Assembly: GCA_030425385.1 (NCBI GenBank)
Contig: JAUIAH010000033.1
Location: 1-64,000, forward strand
DNA: 64,000 bases
Direction of reading: 5' to 3'
Source: Verrucomicrobiia bacterium
GTDB lineage: Bacteria; Verrucomicrobiota; Verrucomicrobiia; Verrucomicrobiales; DEV007
Numbering within the stretch: position 1 is the first letter of the stretch; every line of letters begins with the position of its first letter. This document shows, one piece after another, positions 18,693 through 27,650 of the stretch. The notes under the pieces are model-generated. The model was not told the DNA's origin. It ran no database searches and worked only from the letters and a program-made list of their open reading frames with translations. A program made the position numbers and the translations under genes.

Positions 18693-18791
18693 TCGCATTG
18701 CCACCGAACGCGAAGAGCCGCCTCAAGGCCGCAGCAATACGACAACTCGTCCATTGGGAGCCGAACGAATTCGATCTCACCGAGCGCTCAA

Positions 18792-20024
18792 TTACTTCTG
18801 GGTCTCTCCTGAGATGCAATACAGATGGCTCAACCCCCTCACAAAGATGCGATTCTTAGCGAATGCAGGCGTGGCATAGGTGGCTTCACCCATAGAGGCG
18901 GCGCCTAACCATTCGAAGGTCTTACTCGCTTTGAAGATCTGCGTGGTGCCGGAGAGATCCGTGATATAGACGCGGTCATCCACGAGGATGGGCGAACTGT
19001 TGAACCCGCGATCGAACTCGTGTTCCCAGTGAACAGCGCCTGTCTTGGCATTGAGGCAGGTCACCGTTCCAAAAGCTGTGGGCACGAAGAGGCAATCTTT
19101 GGTAGCGACAGGGCTGGAAGCATCGGGCAGGGCATCGTCCCATTCCCAGAGAATCTTGGGCTCCTTGGCGTGTTCGCGAATGTCGATGGCAGCGGCGGTG
19201 GCGCCTTCACTAGCGACGAAGACTATGCCATCAGCGTAGGCCGCTGAGGAAGCAACTTCGCCACTAAGACAGGCCACGCGCCAGAGGTGCTCGCCCGACT
19301 TGGCAGCGTAACTATCGACGGCTTTGCAGTTGGTGAGGATGAGTTCGTCGCGGCCGTGATTGTCGGCGACAATGGGTGATGACCAAGAGATGCTATCGCG
19401 TTTCACCTCCCACACACGCTTGCCTGTGGCAAATTGATAGGCGACCAGCATAGCATTCTCTTCCTGATCATACTGAACAATCACCACATCACCAAAGCCA
19501 ATGAGTGACGAGGCGTGCCCGTAGTGGTTCTTGGGAAAGGGAAGCTGATCAGTCCAAACGCGATCTCCTCCCACAGTCACACAGATGAGTTCGCCGGTAG
19601 CAAAGATGGCGGCGACCCTTGTGCCATCAGTCACTGGCGTGGGAGCGGCATAGCCGGTTTCCTCGAGGACAAAGGGCAGATCATCCTCCGCGACGGTGTT
19701 CATCTCTTGATGCCACAGCAATTCGCCCGAATCGGTATCGTAACAGAGGACCTGTCTGGCTAGATGATCGGCAGCGGTGATGAAGACGCAGTCTCCGGCA
19801 ACTATTGGAGAACTCATGCCGTGGCGCTCAACGAGCGTTTTCCAAAGGATGTGTGTTCCCTCTTTGCCGTTCCAAAGCGTCGGTGGATCAACATCGATAG
19901 CATGCCCATAGCCACCGGCACCGCGGAAGCTGGGCCAGAGCCATGCCTTCTCTTCAGCTTGCACGAGAGGAATGCACGCAAGGCCACAGAGAATGACGAG
20001 GGCTCTCACATCGTAAGAACTCAC
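18792..20024 (-). CDS. Exported PQQ-like beta-propeller protein (third of three)
   Basis: The protein has 410 residues with a signal peptide ending near PLVQA. Repeated blades read like PQQ_2 repeats: VLCYDTDSGELLWHQEMN, VAYQFATGKRVWEVKR, VDSYAAKSGEHLWRVAC and VTCLNAKTGAVHWEHEFD. This is the BamB/quinoprotein-like fold, but no PQQ-dependent dehydrogenase active-site residues are evident, so a binding or scaffold role is more likely than catalysis. I chose GTG 20024 because it overlaps the upstream stop as GTGA; the frame is open to 20042. It is the last gene of a three-gene operon. Confidence 0.85.
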   Translation of the reverse strand: MSSYDVRALVILCGLACIPLVQAEEKAWLWPSFRGAGGYGHAIDVDPPTLWNGKEGTHILWKTLVERHGMSSPIVAGDCVFITAADHLARQVLCYDTDSGELLWHQEMNTVAEDDLPFVLEETGYAAPTPVTDGTRVAAIFATGELICVTVGGDRVWTDQLPFPKNHYGHASSLIGFGDVVIVQYDQEENAMLVAYQFATGKRVWEVKRDSISWSSPIVADNHGRDELILTNCKAVDSYAAKSGEHLWRVACLSGEVASSAAYADGIVFVASEGATAAAIDIREHAKEPKILWEWDDALPDASSPVATKDCLFVPTAFGTVTCLNAKTGAVHWEHEFDRGFNSSPILVDDRVYITDLSGTTQIFKASKTFEWLGAASMGEATYATPAFAKNRIFVRGLSHLYCISGETQK

Positions 20025-21394
20025 TTCCCGACCTTCAGACACTTGAGCTTACCTTGATCTCTGATGAGGAGCTTTCCATTGGACAACGCCATGGGCGCCC
20101 AGTTCTGCGCCGAACCCCCAACGCGAGCGGCAATCCCCTCCGCATCCGTCCCCCCCTCGGCAAGGACTTCCGCCGACGCGAGCACTGTGAATTTGTCAGG
20201 ATTCGGGTCAATGAGGTAGAGCGATTTGGCCCCGTCAGTCGCTAGAATCAAGCCGTCAACAAGGATCATGCTGCCTTTGTTAAAGTCAGGCTCACGCTTC
20301 GTCTTCCACTTAATCTCACCATCCATCGCCATGCATACCAAGCCATCGCGGCGACTATTCGTGCCGAACTGCGCGTAGAAATGACCGTCGTGAAGAATGG
20401 GCGGCTTCGTCTGATCGCCAAACTCTTCCGTAGTAAAGCGCTCTTTCGCGGCATAGGTGCCGTCGTCCTGCTTTGAGACGGTGATCATTGTGGCACCCAG
20501 TTCATAACCACCCACCACAAGGATCCGGTTCTCCCCGGCGTCGACCGCACTCGGCACGGAGATGTGGCAGTTCCATCCATCGTACTTCCATAACACATTT
20601 CCTGTCTCTGGATCAATACCCACGAAGGTGCCAAGGTTATTCTCATCTGGGCTCGATCGACGGAACGGATTTGTCGAAGGCGTCACCATGACAATGTGAT
20701 CATTACCATCGATCTTGGCGACGGACGGACTGACATAACCCACGTAGCCCAGCGAAGGCGTCTTCCATTTCACTTTCCCGGTGAGCTTGTCGTAAGCCAC
20801 GACCCCGGCTTCTGGGGCCTGCGAAGCGACTATGAGAAGGTCGCCATAGACCAGCGGATTCTGCGTGATCGCCCAGATGGGGAAACTGCCCAATTCAGGC
20901 GCTCCGCGCTGAAACCCGCCTCCTTTCGCCGGAGGCTTACCGCCAAAGTCCGTCCAAATATTGACCTTCCAGACAGGCTTCTGCGACTCCGTGTCGACGC
21001 AATGAAGGTCCCCGTTGTGACCACAAATGTAGACATACTTGTCATCCACAGTCGGCACACCTCGAGAACCTGAAAACATCACGCTTCCAGGCGCTTCGTA
21101 AGCAAAGGTCCATAGTTCATTACCATGTGCCAGATCAAAGCAGCGCAACGTCTCGCCCACGTCGTCGTCTCGATCTAGCAAATACACCTTTCCATCCGCA
21201 GCGACCGCCCCGCCAAAGCCCTTGCCAACCGTAGCTTCCCAAAGAACTTTAGGTCCCCCAGCGGGCCATTCGCGCAGGATGCCTTTCTCAGGTGAAGTGC
21301 TGGTTCTGTCAGGGCCGAGGTATTGCGGCCAATCAGCCGCGTTAAGCGCCACGTTTGGTAGCGCGAGTATCAATGTTAGCAATCGTAAGCGCAT
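20021..21394 (-). CDS. Exported PQQ-like beta-propeller protein (second of three)
   Basis: The protein has 457 residues from ATG 21394, with a short signal peptide (LTLILALPNVALNA) and the common PVC start of the mature protein, DWPQYLGPDRTS. Propeller blades include LRCFDLAHGNELWTFAYEA, LHCVDTESQKPVWKVNIW, VVAYDKLTGKVKWKTPSLG and FVGIDPETGNVLWKYDGW. The other possible start at 21415 abuts the upstream stop but spoils the signal peptide. The architecture is that of the BamB/quinoprotein-like superfamily; the ligand and partner are unknown. Confidence 0.88.
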   Translation of the reverse strand: MRLRLLTLILALPNVALNAADWPQYLGPDRTSTSPEKGILREWPAGGPKVLWEATVGKGFGGAVAADGKVYLLDRDDDVGETLRCFDLAHGNELWTFAYEAPGSVMFSGSRGVPTVDDKYVYICGHNGDLHCVDTESQKPVWKVNIWTDFGGKPPAKGGGFQRGAPELGSFPIWAITQNPLVYGDLLIVASQAPEAGVVAYDKLTGKVKWKTPSLGYVGYVSPSVAKIDGNDHIVMVTPSTNPFRRSSPDENNLGTFVGIDPETGNVLWKYDGWNCHISVPSAVDAGENRILVVGGYELGATMITVSKQDDGTYAAKERFTTEEFGDQTKPPILHDGHFYAQFGTNSRRDGLVCMAMDGEIKWKTKREPDFNKGSMILVDGLILATDGAKSLYLIDPNPDKFTVLASAEVLAEGGTDAEGIAARVGGSAQNWAPMALSNGKLLIRDQGKLKCLKVGK

Positions 21395-21415
21395 GAGTTT
21401 GAGACAAATGATCAA

Positions 21416-23359
21416 TTAGTTACCTCCCGTGATATCGTAGCAGTAGAGTGTGTCTTGATCGCGAATGTAAAGTCTGCCATTGGCGATGACGGGGTGTGTC
21501 CAGGCAGGTTGGCGGGTACGATCGGGCTGTGTGAAGCGACCACGCTCCAAATACTGCTCTTTGTTAGGCTCGATCAAGAGGACATCTCCCTCTTCGGTGC
21601 GGTAGTAGATACGCCCATCAGCAAAGGCTATCGATCCTTTCCTAACACCCTCCCGACGACGCTCGCGCTCGCTCCAGAGCATCTCACCTGTTTCGAAATC
21701 GAGGCAGACCAAATAGCCGCCGCCGTTTCCACCATTCGCCCCATAAAGCGCGCCATCGATCACGAGCATGCCACCGTGGTGGTTCTCCATATCGCTTGAG
21801 AACCAGACTTCTTCCGCTTTAATGCCCCCGTCACTCGTGGAAACCAGCTTCGCCAAGCCACCGCCGTTATTGTAGGCTGACGCACCGAAGACGTGGCCAT
21901 TGTGATAGATCGGTGTCGAGCAATTGATAGCCACTCTGTTAGCCGGTTTGTCGTAACGCCAGAGCAGCCTACCGTCCGTCGCAGACACGCCAGCGAGGGT
22001 CTTGGCGGTCAATTGCACGATCTGGCGTTGACCTCCGTGATCGATGGCAATGGCTGAAGCGTAAGCGGCACCAGATTCGCCAAAGCGCGGGCCACCGCCA
22101 CCACCGCGGCGCCGGTCCGGCTCAGGCGCTCCGAGCTTGTCCTTGCCCAGAACTCGCTCACGCAGCTCCAAGTCAAAGCTCACATCGCTCGATTCCGCAT
22201 CCGCCTGGTGCACTTCGACCGCAAGCATGTTCTTACCAGCCACCAACTTGTCCTTGCTCAGCTCGTAGACGTGGAAGCCGCTCTCGGCGGGCGTGGTGCC
22301 CCTGGCAAAGGTGTCGTGCGCGATGGTGCCGTCCGGCATATTGTCGCGAAGCACCTCCTTGCCGTTGAGATGGACCACCGCTCCATCGTCGCGGAGAAGA
22401 CGGAGAATGAGTGGTTTGTAAGAGGAAAGCTCTGCGACTTCGAAGGCGTGGCGAAAGTAATAGGTAGGATAATGTTCAGAAGCATCGCTGATCGTGGTGG
22501 CTTCATCGCGGTCGCCGTAGCCTAACTGCGCGGCCCCTTCGGCCCAAGCGCTGTCGTCGTAGTTAGGCTGCGTCCAATCGGCAGCGGGAAGCGCGCCTTT
22601 GTCAAAGTACTTCCACGTCGCGCCCGATGCGACGATCACTTGGGGTTCAAAGTCTTCGGCGACCGCTTCCTCCTCGGATTCAGCCTCCTCTTCTGCCGGA
22701 GCGGGGGCTGGCTTGACTAACAAACCGGGTTCATCCGGGACATGCGTTTTCCAAATCAACTCACCGGTCATCTTATTGAGCGCGACCATGGTATTCTCAG
22801 TACCGCCTGGCGTGCAGATGAGTTTGTCACCATCGATCAAGGGCGATTCGTTAAAGCGCCAGGTCGGGAGCCTGCCACCAAAGTCCTTGATGAAATGACG
22901 CCGCCAAACGATGGATCCATCGCTCGTCTTGAGGCACACGACATCGCCGCCGTGACCGATGACATAGAGCCGGTCGCCATCGACCGACGGCGTGCAGCCC
23001 GCGCCTTCGATGCCTTGACGCATGCCGCCTTCCTCTGCCGCCGCAATGCGTTGCCTCCAGATTTCCTTACCATCCGCTTCCGCACGCGCCCAGACCACTT
23101 CGTCAGCATCGTCGATCTTGCTCATCCCGTAGAGGCGACCGTCCACCACCGCAGGCGCGCTGTAACCAGTGCCCACGCTGGTAACCTTCCACGCCATCGT
23201 CGGCCCACCCTCCGGCCATTCCTGCAGCAGACCGGTTTCCTTCGACTTGGCATCGCGGTTCGGGCCCTGCCATTGCGGCCAATCGAATTCCCCCGCGTGA
23301 ACAAGTGATAGACTCGTGGCCGCGAGGCCGATGAATGAGACGAGGCGGTTTGCTTTCAT
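21416..23359 (-). CDS. Exported PQQ-like beta-propeller with an inserted sandwich-like domain (first of three)
   Basis: The protein has 647 residues with a signal peptide ([16 protein letters not shown]) and the [14 protein letters not shown] start of the mature protein. Propeller blades flank a foreign segment: blades before ([36 protein letters not shown]) and after ([36 protein letters not shown]). Between them, residues about 235-430 hold a low-complexity acidic linker and a carbohydrate-binding-like beta-sandwich ([44 protein letters not shown]), then a Gly-rich linker. The insertion may tether the propeller to glycans. It is the first gene of the operon. Confidence 0.87.
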   Translation of the reverse strand: MKANRLVSFIGLAATSLSLVHAGEFDWPQWQGPNRDAKSKETGLLQEWPEGGPTMAWKVTSVGTGYSAPAVVDGRLYGMSKIDDADEVVWARAEADGKEIWRQRIAAAEEGGMRQGIEGAGCTPSVDGDRLYVIGHGGDVVCLKTSDGSIVWRRHFIKDFGGRLPTWRFNESPLIDGDKLICTPGGTENTMVALNKMTGELIWKTHVPDEPGLLVKPAPAPAEEEAESEEEAVAEDFEPQVIVASGATWKYFDKGALPAADWTQPNYDDSAWAEGAAQLGYGDRDEATTISDASEHYPTYYFRHAFEVAELSSYKPLILRLLRDDGAVVHLNGKEVLRDNMPDGTIAHDTFARGTTPAESGFHVYELSKDKLVAGKNMLAVEVHQADAESSDVSFDLELRERVLGKDKLGAPEPDRRRGGGGGPRFGESGAAYASAIAIDHGGQRQIVQLTAKTLAGVSATDGRLLWRYDKPANRVAINCSTPIYHNGHVFGASAYNNGGGLAKLVSTSDGGIKAEEVWFSSDMENHHGGMLVIDGALYGANGGNGGGYLVCLDFETGEMLWSERERRREGVRKGSIAFADGRIYYRTEEGDVLLIEPNKEQYLERGRFTQPDRTRQPAWTHPVIANGRLYIRDQDTLYCYDITGGN

Positions 23360-23494
23360 GATGAATTGCCTGGATCGAAAGTTGTGGTCGAGATTTCAAG
23401 CGATCCCAGACTCAAAAGCCCGCCAATAATCTGAGAAAATGATTCTGTCGTCTCACCATCGACACCCTCTTCAGGTTCGGCTAGAAACGTCCAC

Positions 23495-24076
23495 GTGAGC
23501 CAAGTGACCCGCCTACTCGAAGCCATGCAGGACGGCGAAGCCCAGGCCGCCGAGGAGTTGTTGCCGCTGGTCTACGACGAATTGCGCGGGATCGCAGGGC
23601 ACAAGATGCAGCAGGAGCACATGGGACACACCCTGCAACCGACGGCCCTGGTGCATGAGGCCTGGCTGCGCATGATTGGCGATGGCAACGAGCACTTTGC
23701 CAATCGCGCCCACTTCTTTGCCATTGCGGCCGAGGCAATGCGGCGCATTCTCGTCGAATCGGCGCGCCGGAAGTTGACCATCAAGCGTGGCTCCGGAGCG
23801 AAGCGGGAGGAACTGCAGGAAGGGCACCTCATCGAATCGGCACCATCCGAAGAAGTGTTAGCGATTCACGAGGCCTTGGAAGTGCTCGCCATCGAGGATC
23901 CGCAGTGCGCCGACTTGGTCAAGCTTCGTTACTTTGTGGGGATGACGATGGAAGAGGCCGCCACGGTGTTGCAGTTGTCTCAACGATCAGCCGAGCGATT
24001 GTGGACGTATGCCAGGGCCTGGTTGCGCAAGCACATCAGTGAGGATCGCCTCACTACCAACCTGCATCAAGACTAA
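23495..24076 (+). CDS. ECF-family RNA polymerase sigma factor (Sig-70_X6 type)
   Basis: The 193 residues match the PVC-expanded ECF group that is typically encoded beside Ser/Thr kinases. Region 2 reads LLPLVYDELRGIAGHKM and LQPTALVHEAWLRM; the FANRAHFFAIAAEAMRRIL and ESARRKLTIKRG segments are characteristic. Region 4 reads VKLRYFVGMTMEEAATVLQL, SQRSAERLWTYARAWLRKHI. There is no anti-sigma gene adjacent; control by the neighbouring kinase through phosphorylation is the usual proposal for this group. It starts with GTG. Its 3' end overlaps the end of the oppositely oriented kinase gene by 23 nt. Confidence 0.92.
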   Translation: MSQVTRLLEAMQDGEAQAAEELLPLVYDELRGIAGHKMQQEHMGHTLQPTALVHEAWLRMIGDGNEHFANRAHFFAIAAEAMRRILVESARRKLTIKRGSGAKREELQEGHLIESAPSEEVLAIHEALEVLAIEDPQCADLVKLRYFVGMTMEEAATVLQLSQRSAERLWTYARAWLRKHISEDRLTTNLHQD

Positions 24077-27000
24077 CGGTCTCCTCTTCTGAAGGCGCCT
24101 GCCAAAGGTGGAGTTCGCCCTGGCTGTTGCGAGCGGCGAGCAGCTTGCCGTCGGGGGCGAAACGGATCGCATCGAACATCGATCCCTGTCCCGGCAAGGT
24201 CAGGAGTTCGCGCTGGCTTCTCAAGTCCCACAACTTGACCGCCTCGTTGCCGTTGCTACCGACAGCCAGTCGCTGACCGTCGGGTGAGAACGTGACGGAA
24301 TGGGCACCCTGAAGGAAACCATGAAACGACGCGACCCGCTTGGGCGCCGCCGAGACATCCCACAACTCACAATGACCGAGCACGCTAGCAACCGCGAGCA
24401 GGTTGCCATCCCGGGAAAACGCGAGCCCCGAAGGCTGACTAACATTCAACTTTTCTGAAAGCGTCACGCGATCGCCTTCGAGGCGCCCGAGAGTGACAGC
24501 TCCTTGGCCAATCGACGCAAATGCCTGACCATCAGCAGTGAAGGCAGGGTGTGAACGATGCGCGTTTGCGTCGAAGGCCCACTGCCCGATCTTCTTCCCA
24601 GTGGCTACCTCCCAATCCGCGAAACCAGTCGGACTGCTGGTTCGGAGCACCGTATCGTTATGGAAGAATGCGACTGGAATGGCGCCTTTGCTAGTCATCG
24701 GAAGATCACGTACCGGTTTGCCTGCAGCGATGTCCCAGATCGTCGTTTCTCGTCGCCGCGAACTCGTCGCCGCCAATTGTCCATCGCTCGAGAACACGAC
24801 CGATCTGACATCGTCGCCCACGTCGATGAGGGCGATGCGCTGCTGGCAGCCACGGCCTTCAAACCGTGCAAGCCATCCTTCATCGTCTAGGGCCACGATC
24901 GCATCCGCGTCCGGGAGGAACTCCCAAGCCAACACGCGGCTTGGAACCCTGGCAGGACGATGATCACGCGACACCCTAACCGTGTCCCAAACGAGAGCCG
25001 TGCCATCTTTGGCACCGCTGACGAGAGTCGTGCCATCGGAACAGAACGCGAGGCTCCAAACTTCGAGACGGTGTCCGCGCAGCGTCGCCAGTGGTTCTGT
25101 GAGGGCACTGTGCGCACTCGCGTCCCAGAGCTTGATCGTTTGGTCGGCACTACCGGAAGCCAGCGTGTCGCCATTTGGAGAGAAGGCCAGAGAACGAACA
25201 AACGTTCGGTGTCCTTTCAATCGACGAGCTTCGCTGCCGACATTCACGTCCCAAAGGCGAATGTCAGATTCGACAAACCCCGCGCTGGTGGCGAGCAGGC
25301 GGCCATTTGGCGAAAGCGCTAGCTCCGAGACATGCTCATCAGCGGCTTTGGCCCGCCAACGTTCCTGGCCGGTGGTCAGATCGAGCACACGGATGTGGTT
25401 TCCGTTGATCACTTGCGCCCCAATCCTCAGGTCAGGAGTCACGACAAACCGGTCGCCGTAGATGCCGTAGCCGCGAGTGTTCGGCACCGTAGCGATGGGA
25501 ACGTTGGCCACTTCCTCACCCGTCGCGACTTCCCAGGTCACGACATCAGCCGTCCCACAGATTCCAAGCAAGCGGCGGCCGTCCGCGGAGAATGTGAGGG
25601 CTCGACAATCGCCAGCATCGATCTCCCGCAAGATCTGGCCGGTCGCCACGTTCCACAGACGCACCCGGTCATTGATCGTGTAAGCGAGAATCGGTTCCGC
25701 AGGAGAGAAGGTGAACGCCCCGGCTTCAGGAAAGCGCGCGATCTCGCGGCGTGCGCGCAGATCCCATACCGAGAGGCCACCCTCGCGGAACTGGCCAATG
25801 GCGACCCACTTGTCATCCGAGGACACACCTAACAATGCCACCTCACTGTCGAACTCACCCAAGGTGAAGAGGGCATCGCTCTGGCATTGTTTCCAAAGGT
25901 AGCGCCATTCCCATCCTAACAAATCCCTCGAAGCGCTGGCGTAGCGGCTCACGAGATTACGGGCTTGGCCGAGATTGTCCGTGGCCAATGCGGCCTGGGC
26001 GAGGTTCATATCGGCTGCGTAGGCCTGCCACTGTGCCATTTGCGACTGGCTCTCGGCCGCTTGCCTGGCGGGCTCTGCTTCCCCGCGGAGTTGCGTTTGC
26101 TCTTTCTCGGCGGCCACCGCGCGCGTCAAGGCCGCGCTTTTCTCGACAAACTGCCAGGTCGACACCGCCAGCCCGATGGTGAGTGCGGCAGCGAAAGCCC
26201 CTGCTGCGGCAACGGCCAGGCGATTGCGTCGCACCAGTTTGCGAAAGCGATAGGAAGCGCTTGGCGGTCGTGCCAGGACGGGTTCGTTGTTCAGATGCCG
26301 GTTGACGTCCATCGCCAGCGCGGTCGCGGTGGCATAGCGCCGGGTTCGATCTTTGTCCAAGGCCTTGAGCACGATCCAATCGAGGTCGCCGCGCAAGAGT
26401 CCGGTGAGCTTGGCCGCGTCTGTCCGTCGGCGCTCGGCGGTCGTCGTTTGATCAGCCGCCGGAAGAGTTCGCAAGCGATTCGACGGCGCTACCGGATCAT
26501 CCTCGCGAATGGTGCGGCGCATGTTGTCCAGACCCGATGACCACAGCTCGCGCCCGTCGAACGGCGTGCTCCCCGTGAGCAATTCGTAGAGCAACACGCC
26601 AAGGCTGTAGATGTCCGCACGCGTGTCGACATCGAGCCCACTCATCTCCGCCTGTTCCGGACTGACATAGGCAGGCGTCCCGATGAAGGCCTGAAACTCG
26701 GTGAAATAGGTCTTGTCGCTGAGGCGCTGATCAATGGCCTTAGCGATCCCGAAATCGATCACCTTCGGCACAAGTTTGCCATCATGCAGCGTGACCAGAA
26801 TGTTAGATGGCTTGATGTCTCGATGGATGATGCCCTTCTGATGCGCGTGCTGGATGGCCTGACAAACGTCCACAAACAACGCCAATCGCTCGCGAGTGGA
26901 AAGCCGATTCTGATCGCAGAACTCGGTGATGGCGACCCCGCGCACCAGATCCATGACAAAGTAGGGGCGCCCCACTTCCGTGGCCCCGGCATCGAGCACT

Positions 27001-27470
27001 TTGGCGATGTTAGGGTGATCCATCAGTGCCAGCGCCTGCCGCTCCGACTCAAAACGAGCGATCACGGACTTGGTGTCCAAGCCTGGTTTGAGAATCTTCA
27101 AGGCCACCCGGCGTTTCACCGGAGCTTCCTGCTCGGCCATGAACACCACGCCGATCCCGCCTTCGCCAATCTGCTGCAGCAACTTGTAACGATCAATCCG
27201 ATCGCCCGGCTTCTCTCCAATCCGCGGCGCGATCTCAGTGGGTGCCGCATCCAGTGCGCCGGTATCGAGCCGCGCGCCCGCAAACGCAGGCATCTGCAGA
27301 AAGTCGTCCTCCACGTGATGCTCCAACAGCGCCGCCACCTCGCCCAGCAACGCCTCATCACCCGCGCAAGCATCCCTCACAAACGCCTCACGTTCCTCAG
27401 CAGCACGCTCAAGCGCGTCGCCAAAGATCTGGCGGGCGGACGGCGTGGATGGCGGACGATCAGGGGGCAT
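24054..27470 (-). CDS. Transmembrane Ser/Thr protein kinase with C-terminal WD40 propellers
   Basis: The protein has 1138 residues. The kinase domain spans about 94-395, with glycine loop IGEGGIGVVF, Lys125 in VALKIL, HRDIKPSN (Asp218), DFGIAK (239-241) and GTPAYVSPEQAE. It is followed by a membrane segment at about 418-438 and a coiled-coil stretch rich in Ala, Glu and Gln. From about residue 510 to the end lie many WD40 blades (SDIRLWDVNVGSEARRLKGH, LASGSADQTIKLWDASAH and similar). Residues 1-90 look like an N-terminal regulatory helical region. It is probably a membrane receptor kinase whose propeller senses something outside the membrane and that modulates the tail-to-tail ECF sigma factor. 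All catalytic residues seem present. Confidence 0.92.
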   Translation of the reverse strand: MPPDRPPSTPSARQIFGDALERAAEEREAFVRDACAGDEALLGEVAALLEHHVEDDFLQMPAFAGARLDTGALDAAPTEIAPRIGEKPGDRIDRYKLLQQIGEGGIGVVFMAEQEAPVKRRVALKILKPGLDTKSVIARFESERQALALMDHPNIAKVLDAGATEVGRPYFVMDLVRGVAITEFCDQNRLSTRERLALFVDVCQAIQHAHQKGIIHRDIKPSNILVTLHDGKLVPKVIDFGIAKAIDQRLSDKTYFTEFQAFIGTPAYVSPEQAEMSGLDVDTRADIYSLGVLLYELLTGSTPFDGRELWSSGLDNMRRTIREDDPVAPSNRLRTLPAADQTTTAERRRTDAAKLTGLLRGDLDWIVLKALDKDRTRRYATATALAMDVNRHLNNEPVLARPPSASYRFRKLVRRNRLAVAAAGAFAAALTIGLAVSTWQFVEKSAALTRAVAAEKEQTQLRGEAEPARQAAESQSQMAQWQAYAADMNLAQAALATDNLGQARNLVSRYASASRDLLGWEWRYLWKQCQSDALFTLGEFDSEVALLGVSSDDKWVAIGQFREGGLSVWDLRARREIARFPEAGAFTFSPAEPILAYTINDRVRLWNVATGQILREIDAGDCRALTFSADGRRLLGICGTADVVTWEVATGEEVANVPIATVPNTRGYGIYGDRFVVTPDLRIGAQVINGNHIRVLDLTTGQERWRAKAADEHVSELALSPNGRLLATSAGFVESDIRLWDVNVGSEARRLKGHRTFVRSLAFSPNGDTLASGSADQTIKLWDASAHSALTEPLATLRGHRLEVWSLAFCSDGTTLVSGAKDGTALVWDTVRVSRDHRPARVPSRVLAWEFLPDADAIVALDDEGWLARFEGRGCQQRIALIDVGDDVRSVVFSSDGQLAATSSRRRETTIWDIAAGKPVRDLPMTSKGAIPVAFFHNDTVLRTSSPTGFADWEVATGKKIGQWAFDANAHRSHPAFTADGQAFASIGQGAVTLGRLEGDRVTLSEKLNVSQPSGLAFSRDGNLLAVASVLGHCELWDVSAAPKRVASFHGFLQGAHSVTFSPDGQRLAVGSNGNEAVKLWDLRSQRELLTLPGQGSMFDAIRFAPDGKLLAARNSQGELHLWQAPSEEETVSLDAGW

Positions 27471-27650
27471 CTAGAACTTCAGGCGATAGCAGGCACAGTT
27501 TCCCGCCAACATTCTCGACGAGCAAGAAGATCGACAAGCTCCATTCTCTCGCTACCGCCACGCCATGGGAGTCCTCCATGAACGAAACCCAATGGCGTTT
27601 CAACATCGCCATCACCTCCCGAAAGCCCTATGGTCACGGTGATGCCAATC

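Noticed and set aside
26784-27581. Plus-strand frame of 265 codons
   Set aside because: It is antisense to the kinase domain, where the HRD and DFG motifs are encoded on the minus strand.
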